Source of the DNA: Mesorhizobium sp. NBSH29
Lineage (GTDB): Bacteria > Pseudomonadota > Alphaproteobacteria > Rhizobiales > Rhizobiaceae
Length of the DNA: 64,000 bases
Direction: 5' to 3'
Assembly (NCBI RefSeq): GCF_015500055.1
Contig: NZ_CP045492.1
Location: 186,001-250,000, forward strand
Below the pieces are notes generated by a model that worked only from the letters and a program-made list of their open reading frames with translations, did not search any database and was not told the DNA's origin. Shown here one piece after another: positions 7,428-16,133 of the stretch. The translations under genes and the position numbers were made by a program. The stretch's first letter is position 1; each line of letters starts with the position of its first letter.

Positions 7428-7634
7428 ATGAGCATGTTTCCCGACCGTAATAGGAACTTATTCAACCCATCGGAACGCAAACGAGCTGTAGCTAGGCCCA
7501 AGGACAGCGGCGAGCGGATCATCGATACGGCCGAAGACACTCGGGAGGGGTCTGGCAACACATTGTTGCCGATGCTCATCGGCGGTCTCGTTATGATTGT
7601 CATCGGTGCCATCGTCGTGATGACGTTTGTCTAG
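7428..7634 (+). CDS. Small single-span membrane protein, function unknown
   Basis: This 68-residue protein has a strong ribosome-binding site (AAGGAG seven bases before the ATG). Residues 1-42 are hydrophilic and charged, and 46-67 form one hydrophobic span (L-P-M-L-I-G-G-L-V-M-I-V-I-G-A-I-V-V), so the hydrophilic N-terminal part probably precedes a C-terminal membrane anchor. I recognise no family. It lies alone between the decayed membrane gene and the convergent catabolic operon. The good ribosome-binding site and clean transmembrane segment argue that it is real. Confidence 0.6.
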   Translation: MSMFPDRNRNLFNPSERKRAVARPKDSGERIIDTAEDTREGSGNTLLPMLIGGLVMIVIGAIVVMTFV

Positions 7635-7923
7635 AAAGCCGGAGTGAAATCCGCTGACTTGCGAGGGCCAGTGCGGAGCTATGCTGAACGGAGCACTGCC
7701 ATGATCTCAGGACCCTTCTCGCAGTCATCGAGTCCGACCGGAGGCTCGCGGCGATGAGCCAGAGAAGGTGCGCGCGCGCCCGAGTGACGTACTGCGCACC
7801 ATTTATATCTCCGCAGCCACCATTCCACACTACGATACAATTCGCCGACTTCATTTGAGGCCGAAATCGCAATTGAAGTGTAAAAGCCCCTCCTCCAAAT
7901 CCTCGTCAGTCCAATCGACGAGC

Positions 7924-8706
7924 CTAGACTGAACGCGTCGCACCGCCATCGACCCGGATCTTGGAGCCAGTGACGTAAGATGCCCGCTCCGATGCGAGAA
8001 AAACCGCGACATCGGCAAACTCATCCGGGCGGCCATAACGGCCTGTCGGAATGGCAGCAGCAGATCCTGCAGCGACGTCCTCGACGGACTTTCCTGAGCG
8101 CTTCGCAGCATTGGCATCCAACTCATCCACGCGTGTTGTATGGATGCGGCCAGGCATGATGATGTTGACGGTAATTCCATCCTTTGCCACTTCAGCGGCC
8201 AAAGTCTTCGACCAGCCGACCACCGCGGAACGAATGCCATTTGACAATGCAAGACGTGGGATGGGCTGCTCAACGCCAGACGATGTAATGGAAATAACAC
8301 GTCCCCATTGGCGCTTCTGCATGGCTGGCAAAAGCCGTCCTGTCAGATGGAATACATTTGCAGCCATGGCTTCGAAATTGCTCAGCCACTGGTCGCGCGT
8401 AGCCTCAATTGCATCGCATGGAGGAGGACCGCCAGTGTTGTTGACGAGGATGTCGACACCCTCTTCACCCAATAGGCGGTCAATGAGCGTGTCGATTGCG
8501 TCCACCTTGGAAACGTCAAGTTCGATCGCAATAACCTCGCCAGCGCTCGGCGGCAGTTCAGAGGCCCAACCTTGAATAGCAGAAACCGTTCGTGCAGCCG
8601 CATAGACCTTTACGCCTTCAGCGGCCAAGCCTTTTGCAATAGCAGCACCCAGACCGCGGCTTGCGCCAAGCACAAGTGCGGTCTTTCCTTTTAAACCCAT
8701 ATCCAT
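7924..8706 (-). CDS. SDR-family oxidoreductase lacking the standard catalytic Tyr/Lys
   Basis: This 260-residue Rossmann protein has a cofactor motif G-A-S-R-G-L-G, an N-N-T-G-G motif replacing N-N-A-G, and a C-terminal V-D-G-G-A tail typical of classical SDRs. Where Y-x-x-x-K is expected, the aligned segment is S-N-G-I-R before S-A-V-V-G-W-S-K, so the Tyr is Ser and the Lys is Arg. A subgroup of beta-ketoacyl-reductase-like SDRs without a perfect tetrad is known, so it may still be an enzyme with altered chemistry. It is the last gene of the 13-gene operon, and its ATG overlaps the stop of the DapA-like gene (TGATG). Confidence 0.85.
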   Translation of the reverse strand: MDMGLKGKTALVLGASRGLGAAIAKGLAAEGVKVYAAARTVSAIQGWASELPPSAGEVIAIELDVSKVDAIDTLIDRLLGEEGVDILVNNTGGPPPCDAIEATRDQWLSNFEAMAANVFHLTGRLLPAMQKRQWGRVISITSSGVEQPIPRLALSNGIRSAVVGWSKTLAAEVAKDGITVNIIMPGRIHTTRVDELDANAAKRSGKSVEDVAAGSAAAIPTGRYGRPDEFADVAVFLASERASYVTGSKIRVDGGATRSV

Positions 8707-9635
8707 CAGGCAAGTTCCTCCAGTCGTTTCGTTTGGCGCGCGATCAGGCGCTCGATCTCGGTAATGTCTGCTTTGGAAAGTGTTCCGCCGGGTTTGCGCA
8801 GCGTGGGTGACGCAATGGCACCGCGCTTTGCCATGATATATTTGCGGATCGCAAGGCCATGTCCAGGCTGCTGTTCGTAGCGAGCAAGGGGCAAATAGGC
8901 GTCGAAAAGGTCCTGCGCGCGATCTTGATCACCACTGGTGTAATGGCGCACCACATCCACCATCATTTCAGGATAGCCAAAGCCGGTCATGGCGCCATCT
9001 GCACCACGCGCCATTTCTTCGGGAAGAAACATGCCACCATTGCCGCAAAGAATGGAGATCCGTCGTGAGCCCTTTGCTTGACTATGGGTTCTGAGTGCCG
9101 TGATCTTGGCCAGTCCTGGCCAATCCTCATGCTTGAGGCAGACACAGGTAGGCAACTCATCGACTATCTGCTGGATGACCGAAACCGGTATCACCACATT
9201 GGTGACGAGAGGGAAATCCTGCAATACGAAAGGCACATCGCCGATGAATTCAACCGCCTGCTTGTAGTATGTGAGAATTTGTTGGTCAGAACGCAGATTG
9301 CTCGTTGGAGCGATCATCACGCCAGCGCAGCCCAAATCCATCGCCATGTCTGTCAGCGCTTTCATCTGGGCAAAGCCGGGCGAAGAAACACCCGCCACCA
9401 CTGGCACACGTCCATCGACGCGGCGCAAAATCCGTTCAACATAGGTCTGCGATTCCGCGATCGTCAGCTTCTGCGCTTCACCCATCATGCCCAGAATGGT
9501 CAGGCCGGTAGCCCCTTTCTCAAGGTAGAAATCCACCATGCTATCGGTGCTTTCGAGATCAAGCTCTCCCGTTTCTGTGAACGGCGTCAGAGCAATCACA
9601 TAGACGCCATTAGCCTTTTCATTCAGTCGTTCCAT
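8706..9635 (-). CDS. DapA-like (dihydrodipicolinate synthase family) lyase/aldolase
   Basis: This 309-residue TIM-barrel protein of the DHDPS/N-acetylneuraminate lyase superfamily uses a lysine Schiff base; the candidate is Lys168 in V-C-L-K-H-E. It is unlikely to be DapA itself. The G-T-T-G-E substrate motif reads G-M-M-G-E at 49-53, and the Y-N-x-P catalytic Tyr position reads Q-D-F-P at 139-142. A retro-aldol or dehydratase step on a 2-oxo acid from the operon's substrate is the natural inference. The product cannot be named. It has a good AGGGAG ribosome-binding site and couples to the SDR downstream. Confidence 0.85.
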   Translation of the reverse strand: MERLNEKANGVYVIALTPFTETGELDLESTDSMVDFYLEKGATGLTILGMMGEAQKLTIAESQTYVERILRRVDGRVPVVAGVSSPGFAQMKALTDMAMDLGCAGVMIAPTSNLRSDQQILTYYKQAVEFIGDVPFVLQDFPLVTNVVIPVSVIQQIVDELPTCVCLKHEDWPGLAKITALRTHSQAKGSRRISILCGNGGMFLPEEMARGADGAMTGFGYPEMMVDVVRHYTSGDQDRAQDLFDAYLPLARYEQQPGHGLAIRKYIMAKRGAIASPTLRKPGGTLSKADITEIERLIARQTKRLEELA

Positions 9636-9678
9636 TTGGCTCGCTCCCTGTTCAAGCTAGAAGTAATTAAAATCCGCC

Positions 9679-11157
9679 TCAAACGACTGAAGTGTCGTCG
9701 GGCTTTGACATGTGCGGCAATGACAGAGGGGCAAGCGCACCCAAGCCGCGCTTGTCAGCCATCATCTGCTCGGCTGCGCGGATTGCGCGTGTCTGGGCAG
9801 AATCCAGCATGCCAACGGCCGCGTTGTAATCGAACAACGTAGGCACTCCGTCACGCAGCACCTGTCGTCCGTCCACATAGACATCACGGACCGCCCTTTC
9901 GGCGGCGCAATAGAGAAGATTGCGCAATGGGTCATGCAGCGGCTGCATGGCTGGATGGGTCGTATCCACGCAAACAAGATCCGCCCGCGCGCCGACGCAG
10001 AGCCGGCCAATATCCGTGCGGCCAAGTGCAGCCGCTCCGCCCACCGTCGCGGCATGGAAGACCTGCCCTGTATCAATGTCGTGAACATCGCCTGACCCAA
10101 GCCGCGAAACGATAATCGCTGCGCGCATCTCCTCCAGCATGTTGAACGGATATGTATCGGTCCCGATGCCAACATTGAGGCCAGCGCGTAGATAGCCACC
10201 CAGAGTGCTGAGCGCCTGTCCGCTTCGTGCGAAAGTGACCGGACAATGCGCTACCGACGTGCCGCTACGGGCGAGTAAGGCCAGATCATTGCTGCTGCGC
10301 TGGCGGGTCCATGGATGGTGATCGAGAAAGATGCAGTGGCCTAAGATGAGATCGGAACCAAGGACCCCCAACCGGGAGAGAAGCTGTGGAGCTGTTTCAC
10401 CGCTACGGCGTAACAGTTCTTCGTGCTCGGACATTGTCTGGGCGCTGTGAATGGTAATGGGTATGCCACGACGGCGCGCTTCTGCCGCCGCCTCAACGAT
10501 CAACGCTTCGCGGCATGTTTCGATCTGCGATGGCGCCATGACGCCTGAAAGCCGCCCACTCGGCTCTTGCAATATCTGATCAAGAAACCTCAATGCCTCA
10601 GCATATTTCGTGCGGCCCGCTTCCTCATCCCAGATATAATCGAGCCGGTGGCTGTTCTCGACATGCCAGCGCGCCTGCCTGAAGCCCGGCGCTAACCACA
10701 CGCGTGCGCCGCTGTTGCGGGCTGTCTCAATCCATGTGTCATGTCCGCCTGCAATATCGAGAAACGAAGTGACGCCTGAACGCAGAAGATCTCCGATCAT
10801 CACCATCTGGCAGGCCGCTTTGGCGTCCGCGTCGGAATCGATCAGCGTCGAATATTCATAAAGCCCGTTGCCCCAAAGCGCCTTCGTGCCGACATCCTCG
10901 AACAGCCCTTTGGCCAGAGGTTCATCACTGGAATGACAGTGAATATTGACCAGTCCGGGCATGACCATGAGATTGTCGCCCGCAATCTCGGCTCCGATCG
11001 GCCCTTCATAAAATGCGCCGATGAACAGAATGCCGCTCTCGTCAAAAGCGATATCTAAATTCTCAGCAAAACAATGCCTGCTTTGGGCCTCGTCCCAGAT
11101 GATCGCATGACGGGCATTGCGGATGATCGTCGGTGCTGTGGAAGCCACATCAACCAT
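9679..11157 (-). CDS. Amidohydrolase, TrzN/AtzB/cytosine-deaminase-like subfamily
   Basis: This 492-residue metal-dependent hydrolase has the complete single-metal set: H73-C-H75 after a P-G-L-V-N motif, His237 in I-T-I-H-S-A-Q with Glu244 nearby, His274 in L-G-H-C, and Asp334 in I-G-T-D. The subfamily deaminates or hydrolyses amino, chloro or thiomethyl groups on N-heterocycles such as triazines, cytosine and guanine, and is cytoplasmic. It starts two bases after the stop of a related amidohydrolase gene, so the two are probably made together. The substrate is unknown. The full ligand set makes this the more credible catalyst of the pair. Confidence 0.88.
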   Translation of the reverse strand: MVDVASTAPTIIRNARHAIIWDEAQSRHCFAENLDIAFDESGILFIGAFYEGPIGAEIAGDNLMVMPGLVNIHCHSSDEPLAKGLFEDVGTKALWGNGLYEYSTLIDSDADAKAACQMVMIGDLLRSGVTSFLDIAGGHDTWIETARNSGARVWLAPGFRQARWHVENSHRLDYIWDEEAGRTKYAEALRFLDQILQEPSGRLSGVMAPSQIETCREALIVEAAAEARRRGIPITIHSAQTMSEHEELLRRSGETAPQLLSRLGVLGSDLILGHCIFLDHHPWTRQRSSNDLALLARSGTSVAHCPVTFARSGQALSTLGGYLRAGLNVGIGTDTYPFNMLEEMRAAIIVSRLGSGDVHDIDTGQVFHAATVGGAAALGRTDIGRLCVGARADLVCVDTTHPAMQPLHDPLRNLLYCAAERAVRDVYVDGRQVLRDGVPTLFDYNAAVGMLDSAQTRAIRAAEQMMADKRGLGALAPLSLPHMSKPDDTSVV

Positions 11158-11159
11158 TC

Positions 11160-12614
11160 TCAGTTCCCTTCGGGATATCGGCTATGGCCGAAAAAGCCAT
11201 CGGGAATGCCGAGTAAATGGGCCGTTCCCGTGCGCTCGATCATCAGGCGCGCTTCGCGGTCTGCTGCGTCGAGCACATCCCTTTGTGCCACTCGCAAAGG
11301 CACGCCATCTTCAAGCACAACCTCACCATCAATGAGGACGGTCTGCACATCATTGCCATTGGCAAAATAAACGACACGGAATGCTTCCATGTTGAATGGC
11401 CGCAAATGCGGGCGGTCCATATCAATGAGAATAATGTCGGCCTTTTTGCCCGCCTCCAGCGATCCAATCTCGCGTTCCATGCCCAGCGCGCGTGCGGCAT
11501 CAATGGTGGCCATTTCCAAGACCTTGCCGGGAGGTAGAATTTTAGGGTCTTTGAAGAATGTCCGATGATAATGCATGCATTGCTGCATATGCCGAAACAT
11601 GTCGGCAGACCGGTCTGGCGCCGTGGCATCCGAACCGAGCGCAACAATGGCTCCCGCATCCAGAAGCTCAATGACCGGACAGCGGCCCATGACGGATGCG
11701 ATAGCACTCGGATTGTGGGCAATCCGTGTTCCCGTTTCAGCGCACAGTGCGATTTCCTCGTCGGTCAGGTCTATGGCATGAGAAAACAGCGCATCGGGGC
11801 CAAGAATGCCGATCTCGGCTGCGCGCTTCACGGAACCGCGCCAATGGCCGTCCTGTGTGAAAACCACGCCGGCGGCGCGCGAAAGGGCACGCACTTGCTG
11901 GGTTTGCGAGACGGCGGCCTCATAATCGGCAGGCGCAAGCGACTTCAAATGTTCATCGCGCAGAACAGGTGTAAGCAAGGCGATATTGATGCGCTGATTG
12001 TAGCGGCCATGCCAGGTTTCAAGCAGTGCCTCAGTGACCGCGAACTGCGTTTCAAATGTCACGGAATGGTCGCTTCGCACACCCTTCGCCCAACTTGCAT
12101 AAGTGCGCGGATGCGGTGGGCGCGTTGGTCCGATAGCAACAACGGATCGTGTGCCGACAGCTGCAACACCCTCGCAATGTGCGTCAGCATAAACCCTGTC
12201 ATCCGTGCGCATGATCGTGTCACCGCCGCCCAGAAGCGATACGCCGCAAGTAACACCAAACCGCAGGCGCTCCAAAGCCGCGAGCTGCGCCTCGGCATGC
12301 CAGAACTCAGGCGTCGAGCCAACCGTATAGGCCGCGTGACAGGTCTCTTCCCAGAAATTCTCCTGCTCCATGCCCATCGTCTTGATCAGGCCGTGGCCGG
12401 CATGGGCGTGCACATCTATCAGACCGGGCAGAACCACCTTGCCGGTTGCATCAATATGGCGCTTTGTCGAATATCGTTCAGCCAGCGCATCGGCAGATCC
12501 CACATCGACAATGCGATCGCTCAAAATCGCAACCGCGCCTTTTTCAAGGATCTGGCGCGTGCCATCCATAGTGATGACAGTGCCACCACTGATGAGAATG
12601 TCTATGTCTCGCAT
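11160..12614 (-). CDS. Amidohydrolase, Atz/Trz-like, with altered third metal ligand
   Basis: This 484-residue protein has the amidohydrolase scaffold with H69-A-H71 following P-G-L-I-D-V, His279 in F-S-H-A, and Asp329 in G-S-D-A-T. At the strand where relatives carry the third ligand (I-H-x-A-E or similar), this protein has V-F-T-Q-D-G-H at 251-257, so the usual His appears replaced by Gln, with His257 nearby. It may use a rearranged metal site or be a non-catalytic partner of the neighbouring 492-residue amidohydrolase. Operon position between that gene and a binding-protein gene points to catabolism of an imported heterocycle. Confidence 0.82.
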   Translation of the reverse strand: MRDIDILISGGTVITMDGTRQILEKGAVAILSDRIVDVGSADALAERYSTKRHIDATGKVVLPGLIDVHAHAGHGLIKTMGMEQENFWEETCHAAYTVGSTPEFWHAEAQLAALERLRFGVTCGVSLLGGGDTIMRTDDRVYADAHCEGVAAVGTRSVVAIGPTRPPHPRTYASWAKGVRSDHSVTFETQFAVTEALLETWHGRYNQRINIALLTPVLRDEHLKSLAPADYEAAVSQTQQVRALSRAAGVVFTQDGHWRGSVKRAAEIGILGPDALFSHAIDLTDEEIALCAETGTRIAHNPSAIASVMGRCPVIELLDAGAIVALGSDATAPDRSADMFRHMQQCMHYHRTFFKDPKILPPGKVLEMATIDAARALGMEREIGSLEAGKKADIILIDMDRPHLRPFNMEAFRVVYFANGNDVQTVLIDGEVVLEDGVPLRVAQRDVLDAADREARLMIERTGTAHLLGIPDGFFGHSRYPEGN

Positions 12615-12636
12615 AGGGTTTTCAGTTCCTGCAGTT

Positions 12637-14082
12637 CTATAGGAATTCAGGAAGCATACTCACATCGAGCACACTGTCGCGACGCATCGCCCACTGGCCC
12701 TTATGGGCGCGCAGGCCGGTTACCCGCAGTGGATTGTAGAGATACAGCCAAGGGGGATCACGCTGGAGTTCCTCATAAGCCTTGCGGTAGATTGCGGCGC
12801 GCGCCGTGTCGTCCACCGTGGCACGCCCTTCATCGAGCAATTGTTCGACTGCTGCATTGTGATAGCCTTGCCACCACGAACCTTGCACGCGTGCATCAAT
12901 CTTTTCGTAAAGGACGCGGAAGGTTGAGAGCGGGCTTGAATCGAAAATGCACAGATCTCGGATTTCCTTGCGGCGGATCATATGTGCATAGGCCTCGCGG
13001 TCCTGATGCAGATGCACGTTGAACCGAACGCCAATGTTTTCCAGTTGGCGCGCAACAGCCTGTGTCAGGCGTTCAGCTTCATCGGGCAGGCGTGTGGGGC
13101 AATCAACCTCAAGCGTCAGTCCATTTCCATGGCCCGCATCTGCCAGAAGGCGTTTGGCCTCAGCTAAATCTTGTGTGATTTCATCGCCAGCAACCACGCC
13201 GAAATGGCGGGGACTGACAAACCCGGCAAGCGGGACAGCTGCACCGTCGACCACGCCGTCGATCAGCTCGGTCCGGTTGATGGCAAGGTTGAGCGCACGC
13301 CGCACGCGGGGGTCACGCAACGGACCGCCCTTGCTGTTGAAGAGATAGATGATCGCAACAGGAACCAGCGAGATCTCGCGCTGGAAACCATCAGCGGAAA
13401 TCGAACCGGATCGCGTGAAATCGAGCGTATTGGCAATGCCGGCCTTGCCTGAAACGAGCATGTCTTGCCGGATGGATGCATCGGTTTCGAGCACCCAGCG
13501 GATCGCACCATTTCTCGGCGCCGCGCCAAACCATTTATCATTGCGCGTGGCACGCATTTCCTTGCCATCGAAGCTTTCGAACCGATAGGGACCGGTACCG
13601 ACCGGCTGGCTGACATCTCCCGCTTCCATGCGCGCAAGGCAGGCCGGCGAGGCAATGTAGCCATACACAAGAACATCCAGAAGATCGGCAACGGGACGTG
13701 AAAGAGCAATCCGCACAGTGGAGCTTGTCAGGGCCTCTATCCTCGCATCGCCGAGATATTGGTGCCATACACCCGGTGCGCCCAGTGTGTAGCCCTTGTC
13801 GGCACGCGCCATGCGCTGCAATGACTGGCAAACGGCCTGTGCGTCGCATACCGCACCATCATGGAAAGTCAGGCCTTCGCGGAGGGTAAAGTTCCACTCC
13901 AGCGCATCCGGCGAAGTGGTCCAACTGGCAGCCAGCGCCGGTTCAAACCCGGTCTTTGCGCCATAATGCACAAGGCCATCGAAAAATGCATCGAAGATGG
14001 TCAAAACGTCATTGGCGTCGGTAGAATCATGAGGGTCTTCAAGCCGAAGACGTGCCTGCGCGATTGTTACAGAATTGGTCAC
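12637..14082 (-). CDS. Family 5 peptide/nickel-type substrate-binding protein without signal peptide
   Basis: This 481-residue protein is collinear with family 5 extracellular solute-binding proteins (an early L-A-A-S-W segment, then G-T-G-P-Y-R-F and Y-R-K-A-Y near the C terminus). The N terminus begins directly with the mature-type domain (T-I-A-Q-A-R-L-R-L), without a hydrophobic leader. The start overlaps the stop of the preceding ABC ATPase gene (ATGA), leaving no room for an upstream leader in frame. It may be retained in the cytoplasm or may have lost its export signal. A second binding protein of the operon, at 18045-19613, has a normal leader. Confidence 0.83.
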   Translation of the reverse strand: MTNSVTIAQARLRLEDPHDSTDANDVLTIFDAFFDGLVHYGAKTGFEPALAASWTTSPDALEWNFTLREGLTFHDGAVCDAQAVCQSLQRMARADKGYTLGAPGVWHQYLGDARIEALTSSTVRIALSRPVADLLDVLVYGYIASPACLARMEAGDVSQPVGTGPYRFESFDGKEMRATRNDKWFGAAPRNGAIRWVLETDASIRQDMLVSGKAGIANTLDFTRSGSISADGFQREISLVPVAIIYLFNSKGGPLRDPRVRRALNLAINRTELIDGVVDGAAVPLAGFVSPRHFGVVAGDEITQDLAEAKRLLADAGHGNGLTLEVDCPTRLPDEAERLTQAVARQLENIGVRFNVHLHQDREAYAHMIRRKEIRDLCIFDSSPLSTFRVLYEKIDARVQGSWWQGYHNAAVEQLLDEGRATVDDTARAAIYRKAYEELQRDPPWLYLYNPLRVTGLRAHKGQWAMRRDSVLDVSMLPEFL

Positions 14083-15140
14083 AGGCGTGTCTCCCCCAAA
14101 GCTTCTTCAGAAGGTGAAAGGGGCGCAACCAGCGGCGCTCCATCATACAAATGGCAGGCGACTGTGTGGCCCGTTGCAATTGACCGCAGCGCTGGGCGCT
14201 CAACTGCGCATCGGTCAAACGCCTTGGGACAGCGCGTGCGGAAGGGACAGCCAGCAGGAATGCGCAGTGCGCTCGGCACTTCACCGGTGATCTCTATTTC
14301 AGTCTGCCGGTTCGCACTATCAATCGAGGGTGCTGCAGAAAGCAGAGCCTGCGTATAGGGGTGCGCGGGACGCTGATAGAGACCCTCACGCGGCGCATTC
14401 TCTACCATGAAGCCAAGATACATGACCCCGATACGGTCAGCGATGTGGTGAACCACCGAAAGGTCGTGCGAAACGAAAAGATAGGCCAGCCCGAACTCAT
14501 CGCGCAGATCCATCATAAGATTCAATATTTGCGCCTGGATCGACACGTCGAGAGCCGACACAGGCTCGTCTGCAACAATGAGGCGTGGTTGAACCGACAG
14601 CGCACGTGCAATGCCAATCCGCTGCCGCTGGCCGCCCGAAAACTGATGTGGATAGCGCCCCGCATGTTCGGCGTTGAGACCAACCTTGGCCAGCAGCGCG
14701 ATCATCTTTTCTTCGACCTGCTTGCGTGTTTCACGCTTTTCAGCCTGCTCAAGCATCGGCTCCATGACGATGTCGCGGACTTTTTGGCGGGGATTGAGCG
14801 ATGCGTAGGGATCTTGGAAAATCATCTGGATCTTGCGACGAATAGGGCGCATCTCCTTGAAGCTGAGCCCGGCAATGTCTTGCCCATCTATGCGCACATC
14901 GCCGCCATCAGGATTGTAGATACGCGCGATGGTCTTTGCGACGGTGGACTTGCCGCAGCCCGATTCACCTACCAATGCAAACACTTCACCGGGATTGATG
15001 GAGAAGGTGACACCATTGACCGCGCTGACAAACAAATGTTCCGCGCTGAATTTCCCGTTCGAGAATTTCAGGCGATCGAAGAACCCGCCACTTGCCCGGA
15101 AAATCTTGGTGAGATTGCGGACCTCAAGAAGCGGGCTCAT
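14079..15140 (-). CDS. Oligopeptide/dipeptide-type ABC transporter ATPase (DppF/OppF-like)
   Basis: This 353-residue nucleotide-binding subunit has Walker A G-E-S-G-C-G-K-S-T at 58-66, Q-loop M-I-F-Q-D-P, signature F-S-G-G-Q-R-Q-R, Walker B L-I-V-A-D-E-P and switch His in V-S-H-D. The C-terminal cysteine-rich R-C-P segment is typical of Opp/Dpp ATPases. It energises the importer whose second ATPase and two permeases are encoded just upstream in the operon. Its start overlaps the stop of the other ATPase gene (ATGA), as expected for a balanced heterodimer. Confidence 0.92.
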   Translation of the reverse strand: MSPLLEVRNLTKIFRASGGFFDRLKFSNGKFSAEHLFVSAVNGVTFSINPGEVFALVGESGCGKSTVAKTIARIYNPDGGDVRIDGQDIAGLSFKEMRPIRRKIQMIFQDPYASLNPRQKVRDIVMEPMLEQAEKRETRKQVEEKMIALLAKVGLNAEHAGRYPHQFSGGQRQRIGIARALSVQPRLIVADEPVSALDVSIQAQILNLMMDLRDEFGLAYLFVSHDLSVVHHIADRIGVMYLGFMVENAPREGLYQRPAHPYTQALLSAAPSIDSANRQTEIEITGEVPSALRIPAGCPFRTRCPKAFDRCAVERPALRSIATGHTVACHLYDGAPLVAPLSPSEEALGETRL

Positions 15141-16123
15141 GACAACGGTCCTTCAAGTGGAAAGTGACAGGCTGCCTCAAGCGATTGGCGCACGGGCGCG
15201 AGCGCTGGCACGACTTCGGCACAAAGCGGTTGCGCCCGCGGACAGCGCTCACGGAAATTGCAGCCGCTTGGCAGGTTGCGAATATCCGGGACCATTCCGG
15301 GTATCTGGTTCAGCCGTTCCTGACGGTTGGAAATATGTGGGATCGAGTCCAGAAGGCCGCGCGTGTAAGGATGGGCCGGACGGTTGACGACATCCTCGGT
15401 CAGGCCCTTCTCGACCACCTTGCCGCAATAAAGAACGACGATACTGTCAGCCATTTCAGAGACGACAGCCAGATCATGTGTGACCAGAATCATGGATGCC
15501 TGTCGCTCGCGCACCTGCCGGCGCATGAGCTTGAGGATCTGCGATTGCACAGTGACATCAAGCGCCGTCGTCGGCTCATCGGCGATGATAAGGCGGGAAC
15601 CCGCAAGCAGCGCAATGGCAATAACCACGCGCTGCCGCATGCCACCTGAGAACTGGTGCGGATAAGCATTGAGCCGGGATGCTGCCTGAGAAATGCCGAC
15701 ATCTTCCAGCATTTCAATACAGGCCTTGCGGCGCGCACTTGCATCGAGATCAGTATGCAAGCGCAGCATTTCATCCATCTGACGGCCAACAGTGTAGACC
15801 GGATTGAGCGACGTCATGGGGTCCTGAAACACCATGGCGATACGGCCGCCGCGCACCTCACGCATTTCCGTCTCAGTCTTGTTGAGCAGGTTTTCACCCT
15901 CAAACAGAACCTCGCCACCCTCTATCTGTCCGGGTGGATCAATCAGTCTCAATATTGAAAATCCGATCACCGACTTGCCGCCGCCGGACTCGCCCACAAG
16001 GCCGACAACCTCACCCTTGGCAACGTCGAAGCTGACGCCATCAACCGCTTTGACCAGGCCGCCAAACGTATGGAAATGTGTCTTCAGATCACGGATCTGG
16101 AGTAGTTTTTCAGATCTATCCAT
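15137..16123 (-). CDS. Oligopeptide/dipeptide-type ABC transporter ATPase (DppD/OppD-like)
   Basis: This nucleotide-binding subunit of 328 residues has Walker A G-E-S-G-G-G-K-S, Q-loop M-V-F-Q-D-P, signature F-S-G-G-M-R-Q-R, Walker B and the V-T-H-D switch, then the Opp/Dpp C-terminal domain with its conserved cysteines (G-C-N-F-R-E-R-C-P). The start at 16123 is preferred over 16129 because the GTAGGA ribosome-binding site, which overlaps the permease stop, is then correctly spaced. It pairs with the DppF-like subunit encoded next. Confidence 0.9.
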   Translation of the reverse strand: MDRSEKLLQIRDLKTHFHTFGGLVKAVDGVSFDVAKGEVVGLVGESGGGKSVIGFSILRLIDPPGQIEGGEVLFEGENLLNKTETEMREVRGGRIAMVFQDPMTSLNPVYTVGRQMDEMLRLHTDLDASARRKACIEMLEDVGISQAASRLNAYPHQFSGGMRQRVVIAIALLAGSRLIIADEPTTALDVTVQSQILKLMRRQVRERQASMILVTHDLAVVSEMADSIVVLYCGKVVEKGLTEDVVNRPAHPYTRGLLDSIPHISNRQERLNQIPGMVPDIRNLPSGCNFRERCPRAQPLCAEVVPALAPVRQSLEAACHFPLEGPLS

Positions 16124-16133
16124 TATCATGATC

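Noticed and set aside
11565-13022. Plus-strand frame of 485 codons
   Set aside because: Antisense to the amidohydrolase and binding-protein genes; no domain, no ribosome-binding site.
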